Position numbers and translations under genes: made by a program. From the NCBI GenBank assembly GCA_900546635.1, contig URDS01000068.1:1-11786 (forward strand): a stretch of DNA of 11,786 nt, written 5' to 3'. Source of the DNA: an uncultured Eubacteriales bacterium. GTDB taxonomy: Bacteria; Bacillota; Clostridia; Oscillospirales; CAG-272. The notes under the pieces were generated by a model. The model saw nothing but the letters and a program-made list of their open reading frames with translations. It was not told the DNA's origin and made no database searches. Shown piece after piece: positions 5,990 through 11,786 of this stretch (positions are counted from its first letter, which is position 1; each line of letters opens with the position of its first letter).

Positions 5990-6883
5990 ATGGAGACTAA
6001 GCCCTGCAAAACGTCTTTGCGTCCGGCCGTTTCTCCGGACAGCGAGGCCTGCTTTTTCGTATCCGCGCCCGACTATGATCTGGAAAAAACCTTTGACTGC
6101 GGGCAGTGCTTCCGTTTTTCGCGCGTGCCCGATTCGCCCTATCTCTGCGAATACGAGGGCGTGGCGCATGGCCGGTATGTCCGTTTTGCGCGCGCGGCCG
6201 GCGGCCTGCATATTTTGAATGCGTCCGCGCGCGAGATCAGCGAAATTTGGCTGCCGTATCTCTCGCTGGACACCGATTATGCGGCGATCCGCGCGCGGAT
6301 TCTTCGCGATCTTCCGTTTCCCGCCATGCGCGAGGCTGTCGCGGCGGCGGGCGGCATCCGCATTCTCCGGCAGGCGCGCTTTGAGACGCTTTGTTCGTTT
6401 ATCCTGTCGCAGAACAACAACATCCCGCGCATCAAAAAGATTATTGAGGCGATTTCGGCGCACTGCGGCGCGCCGCTTGAGACGCCGCGCGGCCGGCGGT
6501 ATGCGTTCCCGGAACCGCGGACGCTTGCCGCGCTGACCGAAGCCGATCTGCGCGCGCTCGGCTGCGGGTTCCGCGCGCGGTATATTGCGGACGCGGCGCA
6601 GAGCGTGGCGTCGGGTCAGCTTGCGCTCGACCGGCTCCCGCGCGCAGAGGCCGACGCGGCGCTGCGCGAGATTTGCGGCGTCGGCGAAAAGGTTTCGGCA
6701 TGCGTCCGGCTGTACGGGCTCGGCGATCTCTCGGCTTTTCCGGTCGATGTTTGGATTCGCAGGTCGCTCCGGTCGCATTTTAAAGATGGATTTGACGCAG
6801 AACACGCAGGAATTTACGGAGGAGTGGCGCAGCAGTATCTGTTTTATTATGAACGGTACATATTGGCGCATAGAGGAAAATGA
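5990..6883 (+). CDS. OGG1-type 8-oxoguanine DNA glycosylase/AP lyase
   Basis: This 297-aa protein belongs to the OGG1 branch of the HhH-GPD base-excision-repair superfamily, which removes 8-oxoguanine from DNA. An N-terminal OGG_N domain has the GQCFR motif at 38-42 (human OGG1: GQSFR, with Gly42 reading the lesion). QNNNIPRI at 141-148 matches NNNIARI. The hairpin-GPD motif GVGEKVSAC carries catalytic Lys234, and PVDV carries Asp253. AQQYLF near the C-terminus matches AQAVLF, with Q281 and F285 in the place of human Q315 and F319. R147 and R195 sit where human R154 and R204 contact the opposite cytosine. The start has AGGAGG at 8 nt spacing. The stop overlaps the next gene's start (ATGA). 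Confidence 0.94.
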   Translation: METKPCKTSLRPAVSPDSEACFFVSAPDYDLEKTFDCGQCFRFSRVPDSPYLCEYEGVAHGRYVRFARAAGGLHILNASAREISEIWLPYLSLDTDYAAIRARILRDLPFPAMREAVAAAGGIRILRQARFETLCSFILSQNNNIPRIKKIIEAISAHCGAPLETPRGRRYAFPEPRTLAALTEADLRALGCGFRARYIADAAQSVASGQLALDRLPRAEADAALREICGVGEKVSACVRLYGLGDLSAFPVDVWIRRSLRSHFKDGFDAEHAGIYGGVAQQYLFYYERYILAHRGK

Positions 6884-8004
6884 GAATATTGATCTTGTCC
6901 ATTACCGCAGGCGAGGGGCACAATTCGACCGCCGAGGCGATTCGCCAGTGCTTTGAGGCGCACGGGGACGAGGCGGTGGTGTTTGACGCCTATCGCTATG
7001 TCAGCAAAGCGTTGTATTCGATTGTGAAAAAGGGGTATTTACTGGTAACCAAGGATTTTAAGACGCTGTTCGCCAAATCCTATGCGCTCGCCGAGGGGCG
7101 CCGCGTGGATTCGAGTCACAGCATTTACCGCATTTCCAACATGCAGCTGACCAAAAAGCTCGGCAAATTCATCCGGCAATACGCGCCCGACGCGATTATT
7201 TATACGCATTCCTTTTTAGGGGTTGTGACCGATCTGCTCAAAACGAAGAACGGGATCCATGTGCCGATGATCGGCATTGTGACCGATTATACCGTTCATC
7301 CGCTTTGGGAGGAGGCGCGCAGCAGCGACAAAATCGTCATTGCCAACGAATTGCTGAAGTCTCAGCTTTACCGCAAGGGATTTTCGGATGATCGGATCGC
7401 GCCGATAGGCATCCCGATTCGGGCGCAGTTTTCGCAGAAGATTCCGAAAGCGCGCGCCCGCGCGCAGCTTGGTCTTGCGGACAAATATACGGTGCTCCTG
7501 ATGGGGGGCAGCATGGGCTACGGCGATATTGCGGGCGTGGTGGAGGAACTGGACGCGATCAACGCGGATTTTCAGATTATTTCGGTGTGCGGCAACAACG
7601 TAGAGGCAAAGACTTCCATCGACGCGCTGCATACGCGCAAGCGCGTGATGAATTTCGGTTTTACAAAAGAGGTTGACCTCTTGATGGACGCGTCGGACGC
7701 GATCATCACAAAGCCGGGCGGTCTTACCGTGTCGGAGGCGCTGGCCAAAGGACTGCCGATTATCATTTGCAATCCCATCCCCGGCCACGAGCAGCGCAAC
7801 GCGGCGTTTCTGCTCAACAACGGCGCGGCGATGGCGGTGGACTTGCATACGCATTTTGAGGATGTGTTCTATCAGCTTTTGCACAATCCGGCGCGCGCCG
7901 AGGGGCTTGTCCGATCGGTCGAGGCGCTCGGAAAGCCGCGGTCTACCGAGGATTTGTATGATTTGACTGATGAACTTGTAAAGCGTTACCAAAATGACCA
8001 ATAA
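6880..8004 (+). CDS. GT28/MGDG-synthase-like lipid glycosyltransferase (UgtP-like)
   Basis: This 374-aa GT-B glycosyltransferase is related to MurG, UgtP and plant MGDG synthases, probably acting at the inner face of the membrane to move a sugar from a nucleotide donor onto diacylglycerol or a similar lipid. The N-terminal MGDG-synthase domain begins with ITAGEGHNSTAEAI, where the GxGH loop is typical. The second domain starts near residue 195 with LLMGGSMGYGD, and the donor-binding signature is ITKPGGLTVSEAL at 276-288 followed by NPIPGHEQRNA at 298-308. There is no TM helix. Length fits the family. The ATG overlaps the glycosylase stop (ATGA), and GAGGAAA sits just upstream inside the glycosylase gene. 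Donor and acceptor cannot be told from sequence; UgtP-like glucosylation of diacylglycerol is the best guess. Confidence 0.9.
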   Translation: MRILILSITAGEGHNSTAEAIRQCFEAHGDEAVVFDAYRYVSKALYSIVKKGYLLVTKDFKTLFAKSYALAEGRRVDSSHSIYRISNMQLTKKLGKFIRQYAPDAIIYTHSFLGVVTDLLKTKNGIHVPMIGIVTDYTVHPLWEEARSSDKIVIANELLKSQLYRKGFSDDRIAPIGIPIRAQFSQKIPKARARAQLGLADKYTVLLMGGSMGYGDIAGVVEELDAINADFQIISVCGNNVEAKTSIDALHTRKRVMNFGFTKEVDLLMDASDAIITKPGGLTVSEALAKGLPIIICNPIPGHEQRNAAFLLNNGAAMAVDLHTHFEDVFYQLLHNPARAEGLVRSVEALGKPRSTEDLYDLTDELVKRYQNDQ

Positions 8005-8006
8005 GC

Positions 8007-8038
8007 AAAACGGGCGGCTGGGGACAGCCGCCCGTTTT
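8007..8038 (+). terminator. Intrinsic terminator after the glycosyltransferase
   Basis: The arms AAAACGGGCGGCT (8007-8019) and its exact complement (8026-8038) form a perfect 13-bp GC-rich stem with a 6-base loop, 2 nt after the stop codon. The 3' arm ends in TTTT followed by ATCTCATT, so it is symmetrical. No minus-strand gene ends here, so its job is to close the plus-strand operon. Confidence 0.9.
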
Positions 8039-8123
8039 ATCTCATTCTTAGCCAAAAAAAAGGTCGTAATCTTGTTGAACTTTCCAAAAAAATCGGCACT
8101 TTGACCAATGCTTTGAAAAAAGC

Positions 8124-8153
8124 TTGCCTTTCGCGCGCGCCGCATGGTATAGT
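8124..8153 (+). promoter_or_regulatory. Extended -10 promoter of the ABC-DUF1854-darA operon
   Basis: TTGCCT (8124-8129, 4 of 6), an 18-bp GC-rich spacer and TATAGT (8148-8153, 5 of 6), with TG at 8145-8146 giving the extended -10 TGG-TATAGT. Transcription should begin near 8160, leaving a leader of about 95 nt before the first gene. Confidence 0.75.
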
Positions 8154-8194
8154 TAAGATAACACAAAACCGACAGGCAGTTTACAGCGGAAAAA

Positions 8195-8237
8195 GTCTGC
8201 AAAACGGCTGCGCTCATTCGCGCGGCGTTTTACAGGC
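8195..8237 (+). promoter_or_regulatory. Long leader hairpin just upstream of the ABC gene's ribosome site
   Basis: The arms AAAACGGCTGCGC (8201-8213) and GCGCGGCGTTTT (8220-8231) pair with one bulged G and one G-U wobble around the loop TCATTC. After a C-A mismatch the helix continues (8195-8199 with 8233-8237). It ends one base before GGGAG at 8239-8243. With only four T in the 3' arm it is a poor terminator, so it may instead control ribosome access or mRNA stability. Confidence 0.5.
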
Positions 8238-8256
8238 CGGGAGACTTGATTTGAAT

Positions 8257-10515
8257 ATGAACGGCATCCTTGTCAATAAGGAATTACCGTCCGGGCTTTT
8301 GAAACGGCTTGAGGCCGTCAAAGCCGAAATTTGCGAGAAAGAAGAAAAAATTCTTTTTATCATCGCCGGTGATCTGACGCTCGACGCAAAGTACGGGGAC
8401 AGTCTGCTCGCCGTAACCGCAAAGCGTGCTTTTACGATTGACAGCGACGGCACCGTTCGCTGCAAAAAGCACTGCGATATTGACAAAGCCGAGGTCAGAC
8501 GCATGTACGGCAACGCGCGGCTGATACTCTTTGATAAAGCCGGGGAAAAGCATGAATTTTTCCGGTTTACTTATGCGGTCGCCACGCTCTGCGACATGGC
8601 GGCCGAATACATCAGCCATATGGCAAACGGCGCCGATGCGGCGCGTGAATACGACATTGTTTGCGCGACCTATGAAAAGCTGATGAACATATGCCCGAAG
8701 TGCGGCCGGACGCTGCTGCATCCGGGCGCGGATTGTCTCAACTGTCAGTCCAAGGGCAGGATCTTCAAAAAGCTGGTGAAATATGTCCGGCCCGAACTGC
8801 CCAATTTGATATTGTGCGTGATTCTGTCGCTCTTTACGACGGCGATGTCCCTGATTCCGCCGACGGCGACCCGCAATCTGGTAGACAGCGTTTTGCCGGC
8901 AAACGACATGCGCGCGCTTTACACGATTGTCGGCGTGCTGTTTGCTTCGTATGTGCTCCAGTACGGCGTGGGCATTTTCCGCAGCTACCGGCTGCGCGTG
9001 AGCGGCGACCATGTGGTTTACTCGCTTCGCAACGATGTGTACGCCAAAGCGCAGCGCCTGAGTATGCGCTTTTACGATAAAACCTCGACCGGCTCGGTCA
9101 TCAACCGCATCAGCGGCGACACTTCCACCATTCAGGCGTTCATGCTGCGCATCACGCAGGAGGTCGTCGTGCAGTTCTTTACGCTGATCGGTATCGTGGT
9201 CATCATGTTCGCGATGAACTACAAGCTCGCGCTCCTTGCGTTGATTCCGATCCCGTTCGTTGTGATCGGCTCCAAGATATTCGGCAAGAAGATTCTGCCA
9301 TTTTACAGAAAAATCTGGCGCCGCTGGTCGGCGGTCGTCTCGATTCTGACCGATACGCTGCCCGGAATTCGTGTGGTCAAGGCTTTTTCGGCCGAGCAGA
9401 GAAGCGGGGATTATTTCAAGGATTATAACACGGAATGGCTGGAAGTGGATAAGCGCAGCGCGCGTATTTCCACGGCGTTTCCCAATATCGTTTCGTTCTT
9501 TGTGACCTGCGGCTCGCTCTTGATTTGGGGCGTCGGCGGCAGTTGGGTCATTCATACCGGCGGCGAGCTTTCCATCGGTACGCTGGTGGCGTTTATTTCG
9601 TATGCTTCCATGTTCTACGGACCGGTCAACTTCTTTGCCAACCTCAACGACTCCTATCAGCACGCCCTGTCCTCGGCGGAGCGCGTGCTGGACATTCTGG
9701 ACGCGGAGGAGGAGGCGGACAGAGGACACGGTTCCTGCCCGAAAATGCGCGGCAAGGTCGAGTTCCGGCATGTCAATTTCTCGTTTGACCGCACCAAAAT
9801 GACGCTTTCCGACATCAATCTGACCATTGAGCCGGGCGATATCGTCGGCATTGTCGGTACGACCGGTTCGGGTAAATCCACGCTTGTCAATCTGCTGATG
9901 CGTTTCTACGACGGCTATGAGGGCGATATTTTGGTGGACGGCGTCAACATTCAGGATATTGATCTTTCCTATTACCGCTCGCAGATCGGCTATGTGCAGC
10001 AGGAATCCATGATGTTCCGGGACACGGTGTATAACAACATCGCGTTCAGCCGGCCGGATGCCGGGGTGGAGGAAGTGTTTCACGCCGCCGAGGTGGCCAA
10101 CGCGCATGAATTTATCGCGCGGCTGCCCGACGGGTATGATTCCATGCTCGGCGAGCGCGGCATCGGCCTTTCGGGCGGCGAGCGGCAGCGCCTTTCCATT
10201 GCGCGCACTGTTTTGATGAATCCGCGGATGCTGATTTTCGACGAGGCGACAGCCTCGGTTGACTCGGAGACCGAAAGCCTGATTCAGGGCGCTATAGAGC
10301 GTTTGATCAGCGGGCGCACGACCATCATGATCGCGCATCGTCTGTCCACGCTGCGTAAGGCCAACAAGATTGTGGTTGTGGATAAGGGCAAGATCATCGA
10401 GATGGGTTCGCCGGAGGAATTGATTGCCGCAAAAGGCAAATACTATAAACTGATTCAGATCCAGACCATGGCCGAGCAGGCGGAAGCCGGCAAGAAAGAG
10501 GAGGGATTTGAATAA
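8257..10515 (+). CDS. ABC exporter half-transporter with N-terminal soluble domain and zinc ribbon
   Basis: This 752-aa protein is longer than usual half-exporters (about 580-600) because of an N-terminal extension. Residues 1-135 form a soluble domain of beta-rich character (KILFIIAGDLTLD, LLAVTAKRAFTI), perhaps PH-like. Residues 146-163 form a zinc ribbon C146-x2-C149...C160-x2-C163. The TM domain spans about 181-460, and the ATPase follows with Walker A GTTGSGKST 534-542, signature LSGGE 638-642, D662/E663 and H694. It should work as a dimer; the substrate is unknown. It matches exporters that sit beside DUF1854 genes, annotated in other bacteria as cyanophycin-metabolism-associated, though no cyanophycin gene is visible here. 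ATG 8257 is chosen; TTG 8251, with GGGAG 7 nt upstream, may be the real start. The stop overlaps the DUF1854 start by one base. Confidence 0.93.
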   Translation: MNGILVNKELPSGLLKRLEAVKAEICEKEEKILFIIAGDLTLDAKYGDSLLAVTAKRAFTIDSDGTVRCKKHCDIDKAEVRRMYGNARLILFDKAGEKHEFFRFTYAVATLCDMAAEYISHMANGADAAREYDIVCATYEKLMNICPKCGRTLLHPGADCLNCQSKGRIFKKLVKYVRPELPNLILCVILSLFTTAMSLIPPTATRNLVDSVLPANDMRALYTIVGVLFASYVLQYGVGIFRSYRLRVSGDHVVYSLRNDVYAKAQRLSMRFYDKTSTGSVINRISGDTSTIQAFMLRITQEVVVQFFTLIGIVVIMFAMNYKLALLALIPIPFVVIGSKIFGKKILPFYRKIWRRWSAVVSILTDTLPGIRVVKAFSAEQRSGDYFKDYNTEWLEVDKRSARISTAFPNIVSFFVTCGSLLIWGVGGSWVIHTGGELSIGTLVAFISYASMFYGPVNFFANLNDSYQHALSSAERVLDILDAEEEADRGHGSCPKMRGKVEFRHVNFSFDRTKMTLSDINLTIEPGDIVGIVGTTGSGKSTLVNLLMRFYDGYEGDILVDGVNIQDIDLSYYRSQIGYVQQESMMFRDTVYNNIAFSRPDAGVEEVFHAAEVANAHEFIARLPDGYDSMLGERGIGLSGGERQRLSIARTVLMNPRMLIFDEATASVDSETESLIQGAIERLISGRTTIMIAHRLSTLRKANKIVVVDKGKIIEMGSPEELIAAKGKYYKLIQIQTMAEQAEAGKKEEGFE

Positions 10516-11003
10516 TGGCAAGGAATTATATCGGCGGCGAAAGCGTAAAATTTACAAGGGTCGATTTGTGCCTTGTGGATATGGAATATTTTGACGGCCG
10601 CATTGAGCGCGGTCTGGAGCCGCGCAGACTCTTTCCGATTACCGGCAGAGACAAGTATATCACATTGCTGGACGCGGACGGGCACGAGCGCGCCATTATT
10701 CGGGATGTCGGAACGCTGATGCCCGAAAGCCGAAAGGTGATCGTCGAGGCGCTTGAGGAATATTATCTGATTCCGAAAATTACGGCTGTGCTGGATATTA
10801 CCGAAAAGTTCGGCGCCATCAAGTGGACGGTGGATACCGAATCCGGTCAGCAGACGTTCCGGATTCAGAACCGCCATTCGGATGTTAAGATTCTCTATGA
10901 CGGCCGCGTTCTGATTCGGGATACCAACGATAACCGGTATGAGATTCCGGACTATACGCGCCTGGATAAACGCAGTCGCAGGATACTCAATTCACAGATT
11001 TAA
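10515..11003 (+). CDS. DUF1854 family protein, partner of the ABC exporter
   Basis: This 162-aa soluble protein belongs to DUF1854, recognised from the FDGRIERGLEPRRLFPITG block (27-45), RDKYITLLDADGHERAIIRD (45-64), a central EEYYLIPKIT and the C-terminal RVLIRDTNDNRYEIPD (131-146). There is no signal peptide or TM helix. The family is of unknown function and is known to neighbour ABC exporters, including those linked to cyanophycin genes. The TAATG junction overlaps the ABC stop by one base, with GGAGGG about 9 nt upstream inside the ABC gene, so production of the two is probably coupled. It ends 11 nt before darA. A cytoplasmic accessory or regulatory role for the transporter is the natural inference. 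Confidence 0.9.
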   Translation: MARNYIGGESVKFTRVDLCLVDMEYFDGRIERGLEPRRLFPITGRDKYITLLDADGHERAIIRDVGTLMPESRKVIVEALEEYYLIPKITAVLDITEKFGAIKWTVDTESGQQTFRIQNRHSDVKILYDGRVLIRDTNDNRYEIPDYTRLDKRSRRILNSQI

Positions 11004-11014
11004 CAGGAGGCAGT

Positions 11015-11341
11015 ATGAAGCTGGTTCTGGCAATCATCAACAACGACGACAGCGCGGTGGCGTCCGCGGCGCTCACGGCGGAGGGCTTTTTCGTTACAAA
11101 GCTGTCTACAACGGGCGGTTTTCTGATGGTGGGCAATACGACGCTATTGGTCGGCACCGAGGACGAGCGCGTGGAGGAACTTGTGGCCATTTTGAAGCAG
11201 TATTGTTCTACACACAGAAAAGTGACCTCAACCGCCGATTCGCTCGGCCGCGGTCTGCGTCCGGACGGCATTCCGCCGAAAATCACGGTCGGCGGCGCGA
11301 CCTACTTCGTTTTGAATGTTGAGGATATGGGCAAGCTTTGA
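11015..11341 (+). CDS. darA: Cyclic-di-AMP receptor DarA (PII-like, YaaQ/PstA family)
   Basis: This 108-aa protein is a PII-like trimeric receptor that binds the second messenger c-di-AMP. It matches B. subtilis DarA along its length: the start MKLVLAIINNDDS, the ligand-site segment KLSTTGGFLMVGNTTLLVG at 29-47 (family signature TTGGF-x4-GNTT), GTEDERVEEL and the C-terminal strand VGGATYFVL at 92-100. The middle loop (residues 63-88) is variable in the family. A full AGGAGG lies 5 nt before the ATG, straight after the DUF1854 stop. In many Bacillota darA sits in a tmk-darA-yaaR-holB cluster; here it is the third gene of an ABC-exporter operon, which hints that c-di-AMP status may be tied to that transporter. 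Its cellular target is unknown in most species. Confidence 0.95.
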   Translation: MKLVLAIINNDDSAVASAALTAEGFFVTKLSTTGGFLMVGNTTLLVGTEDERVEELVAILKQYCSTHRKVTSTADSLGRGLRPDGIPPKITVGGATYFVLNVEDMGKL

Positions 11342-11654
11342 CCTTTTTGCCGAAAGACAAGAAGAAAGTTCCCGCTCGACTTCGTGTTTCCAAGGTCGTG
11401 GAGTGCATGGCATCTCAAGGGGCTTACGGGCGGCAGGCGCACAAAAAGAAATGGGAAAAAGAAAAACATCCGCGGCGCCGGCTTTTTTGCCTGCCGCGGG
11501 TGTTTTTGCGCGTTTTCGCGGTTTGCGTGCGCGCGGTACCGGTCGGAACGTGCGTATTCAAAAAATATCCATGCTGCGCAAGGGCGATTGTTTGGAGTTG
11601 CTTTTGCCTTGCGGGAAGCGACCGGACAAGCCGCGAGAGAAAAGGGGATGAAAA
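11342..11654 (+). other. Region after darA without a convincing gene
   Basis: About 310 bp follow darA. Several plus-strand frames stay open (for example 11338-11664), but they begin at weak codons with no ribosome site and encode Arg/Cys/Lys-rich strings unlike any family I know. They also run through the terminator hairpin at 11462-11507. The first 120 bp form a long 3' untranslated segment of the darA mRNA. Bases 11508-11640 show only a small CGCG-TTTT-CGCG hairpin (11509-11520). The region may be a decayed gene. Confidence 0.5.
11462..11507 (+). terminator. Intrinsic terminator of the ABC-DUF1854-darA operon
   Basis: AAAAACATCCGCGGC (11462-11476) pairs with 11493-11507 over 15 bp with one G-U wobble. 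The loop (11477-11492) contains T6 and a further GGC/GCC pairing. The stem's 3' arm ends in TTTTT. It lies about 120 nt after the darA stop, an unusually long 3' tail. Confidence 0.85.
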
Positions 11655-11786
11655 ATGCAGATGAAAAAGATTGAAATAGAAGCGCTCGTACGCTCCCAAC
11701 AGTCTGTCGATAAAGTGAAAACTACAAATAGAATACGTTTACAAGGCGGACATGCGCCGCCTTGTAAACACCTTGCGGGCGTGCGA
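11655..11786 (+). CDS. Possible partial CDS running off the window end
   Basis: An ATG at 11655 has GGGG (11644-11647) 7 nt upstream, and the frame stays open for 44 codons to the last base. It begins MQMKKIEIEALVRSQQSVD; a second in-frame ATG lies at 11661. From codon 16 (CAG) the frame lies inside the dispersed repeat (11700-11749), and then in the 13-bp hairpin. By synteny the gene after darA is often yaaR (DUF327), and the first 15 codons could be its N-terminus, interrupted or fused by the repeat. I cannot confirm this from so short a piece. It may equally be non-coding. Confidence 0.25.
   Translation, partial: MQMKKIEIEALVRSQQSVDKVKTTNRIRLQGGHAPPCKHLAGVR
11700..11749 (+). repeat. Right copy of the ~50-bp dispersed repeat, inverted
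   Basis: This is the partner of 1-50 in inverted orientation, identical at 43 of 50 positions. It starts exactly at CAGTCTGTC; the bases before it differ from those beside the left copy, which marks a sharp boundary. It ends in CGTTTACAAGGCGG, which forms one arm of the hairpin at 11737-11769. Confidence 0.85.
11737..11769. repeat. Perfect 13-bp inverted repeat at the repeat's outer edge
   Basis: GTTTACAAGGCGG (11737-11749) and CCGCCTTGTAAAC (11757-11769) are exact complements around the 7-base loop ACATGCG. The second arm equals the first 13 bases of the window. The left copy may therefore also be the inner arm of such a hairpin that continues outside the window. Confidence 0.85.

Noticed and set aside
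5948..6871. 307-codon minus-strand frame opposite the glycosylase
   Set aside because: It is an Arg/Ala-rich shadow of a gene whose catalytic residues are clear on the plus strand.
8284..10521. 745-codon minus-strand open frame opposite the ABC exporter
   Set aside because: It is an antisense shadow rich in His/Arg, while the plus strand has all ABC motifs.
8257..11003. Cyanophycin metabolism locus
   Set aside because: The ABC and DUF1854 pair occurs in such loci, but no cyanophycin synthetase or cyanophycinase lies in the window, so the substrate link is not claimed.
11338..11664. Plus-strand frame overlapping the end of darA
   Set aside because: It starts at TTG without a ribosome site, runs through the terminator hairpin and gives a Cys/Arg-rich string with no recognisable domain.
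1..11786. Composite transposon bounded by the end repeats
   Set aside because: There is no transposase, integrase or resolvase, and the cargo looks like core chromosomal genes. A dispersed repeat or assembly break is more likely.
1..11786. CRISPR arrays, tRNA or rRNA genes
   Set aside because: I saw no evenly spaced direct repeats and no tRNA- or rRNA-like sequence on either strand.

Overview
The window looks like a Clostridia chromosome (Bacillota, perhaps Oscillospiraceae or a relative). The evidence is the strong AGGAGG-type ribosome sites, sigma-A-like promoters, moderately high GC with GC-rich third positions, and the families present: a Bce-type peptide-sensing module, DUF6062, an OGG1-like glycosylase, a UgtP/MGDG-synthase-like glycosyltransferase and a DarA-type c-di-AMP receptor. 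The lineage is inferred from gene content only. Both ends of the window carry the same ~50-bp repeat in inverted orientation, so the sequence may be a contig that breaks at repeats.

Left half (about 123-5650, minus strand, read right to left). A promoter near 5645-5673 drives a DUF6062 protein, an OmpR-family response regulator and an intramembrane-sensing histidine kinase, in close succession. A terminator-like hairpin, which overlaps a second inverted repeat, separates them from a second unit with its own promoter: a MacB/BceA-type ATPase, a BceB-type permease with a large extracellular domain, and a 36-residue membrane microprotein that overlaps the permease stop codon by four bases (GTGA). 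Together these form a cell-envelope-stress or antimicrobial-peptide sensing and detoxification module. The substrate cannot be read from the sequence.

Middle (about 5600-8040). A 390-bp divergent intergenic region leads into a plus-strand pair: an OGG1-type 8-oxoguanine DNA glycosylase/lyase whose stop overlaps (ATGA) the start of a GT28/MGDG-synthase-like lipid glycosyltransferase. A perfect 13-bp hairpin ends this unit.

Right half (about 8120-11510, plus strand). An extended -10 promoter and a long leader hairpin precede an operon of three genes: an ABC exporter half-transporter with an unusual N-terminal soluble domain and a zinc ribbon, a DUF1854 protein (a partner of such exporters, also known from cyanophycin loci), and the c-di-AMP receptor DarA. 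A strong terminator follows about 120 bp after darA. The last 280 bp hold no convincing complete gene. An open frame starting at 11655 runs off the end and crosses into the repeat.

The points most worth a second look are the ABC-DUF1854-DarA operon, the inverted end repeats, the coupled 36-aa membrane peptide, the mutually exclusive hairpins between kinase and transporter, and the internally duplicated CxxC/CxxH pattern in the DUF6062 protein.
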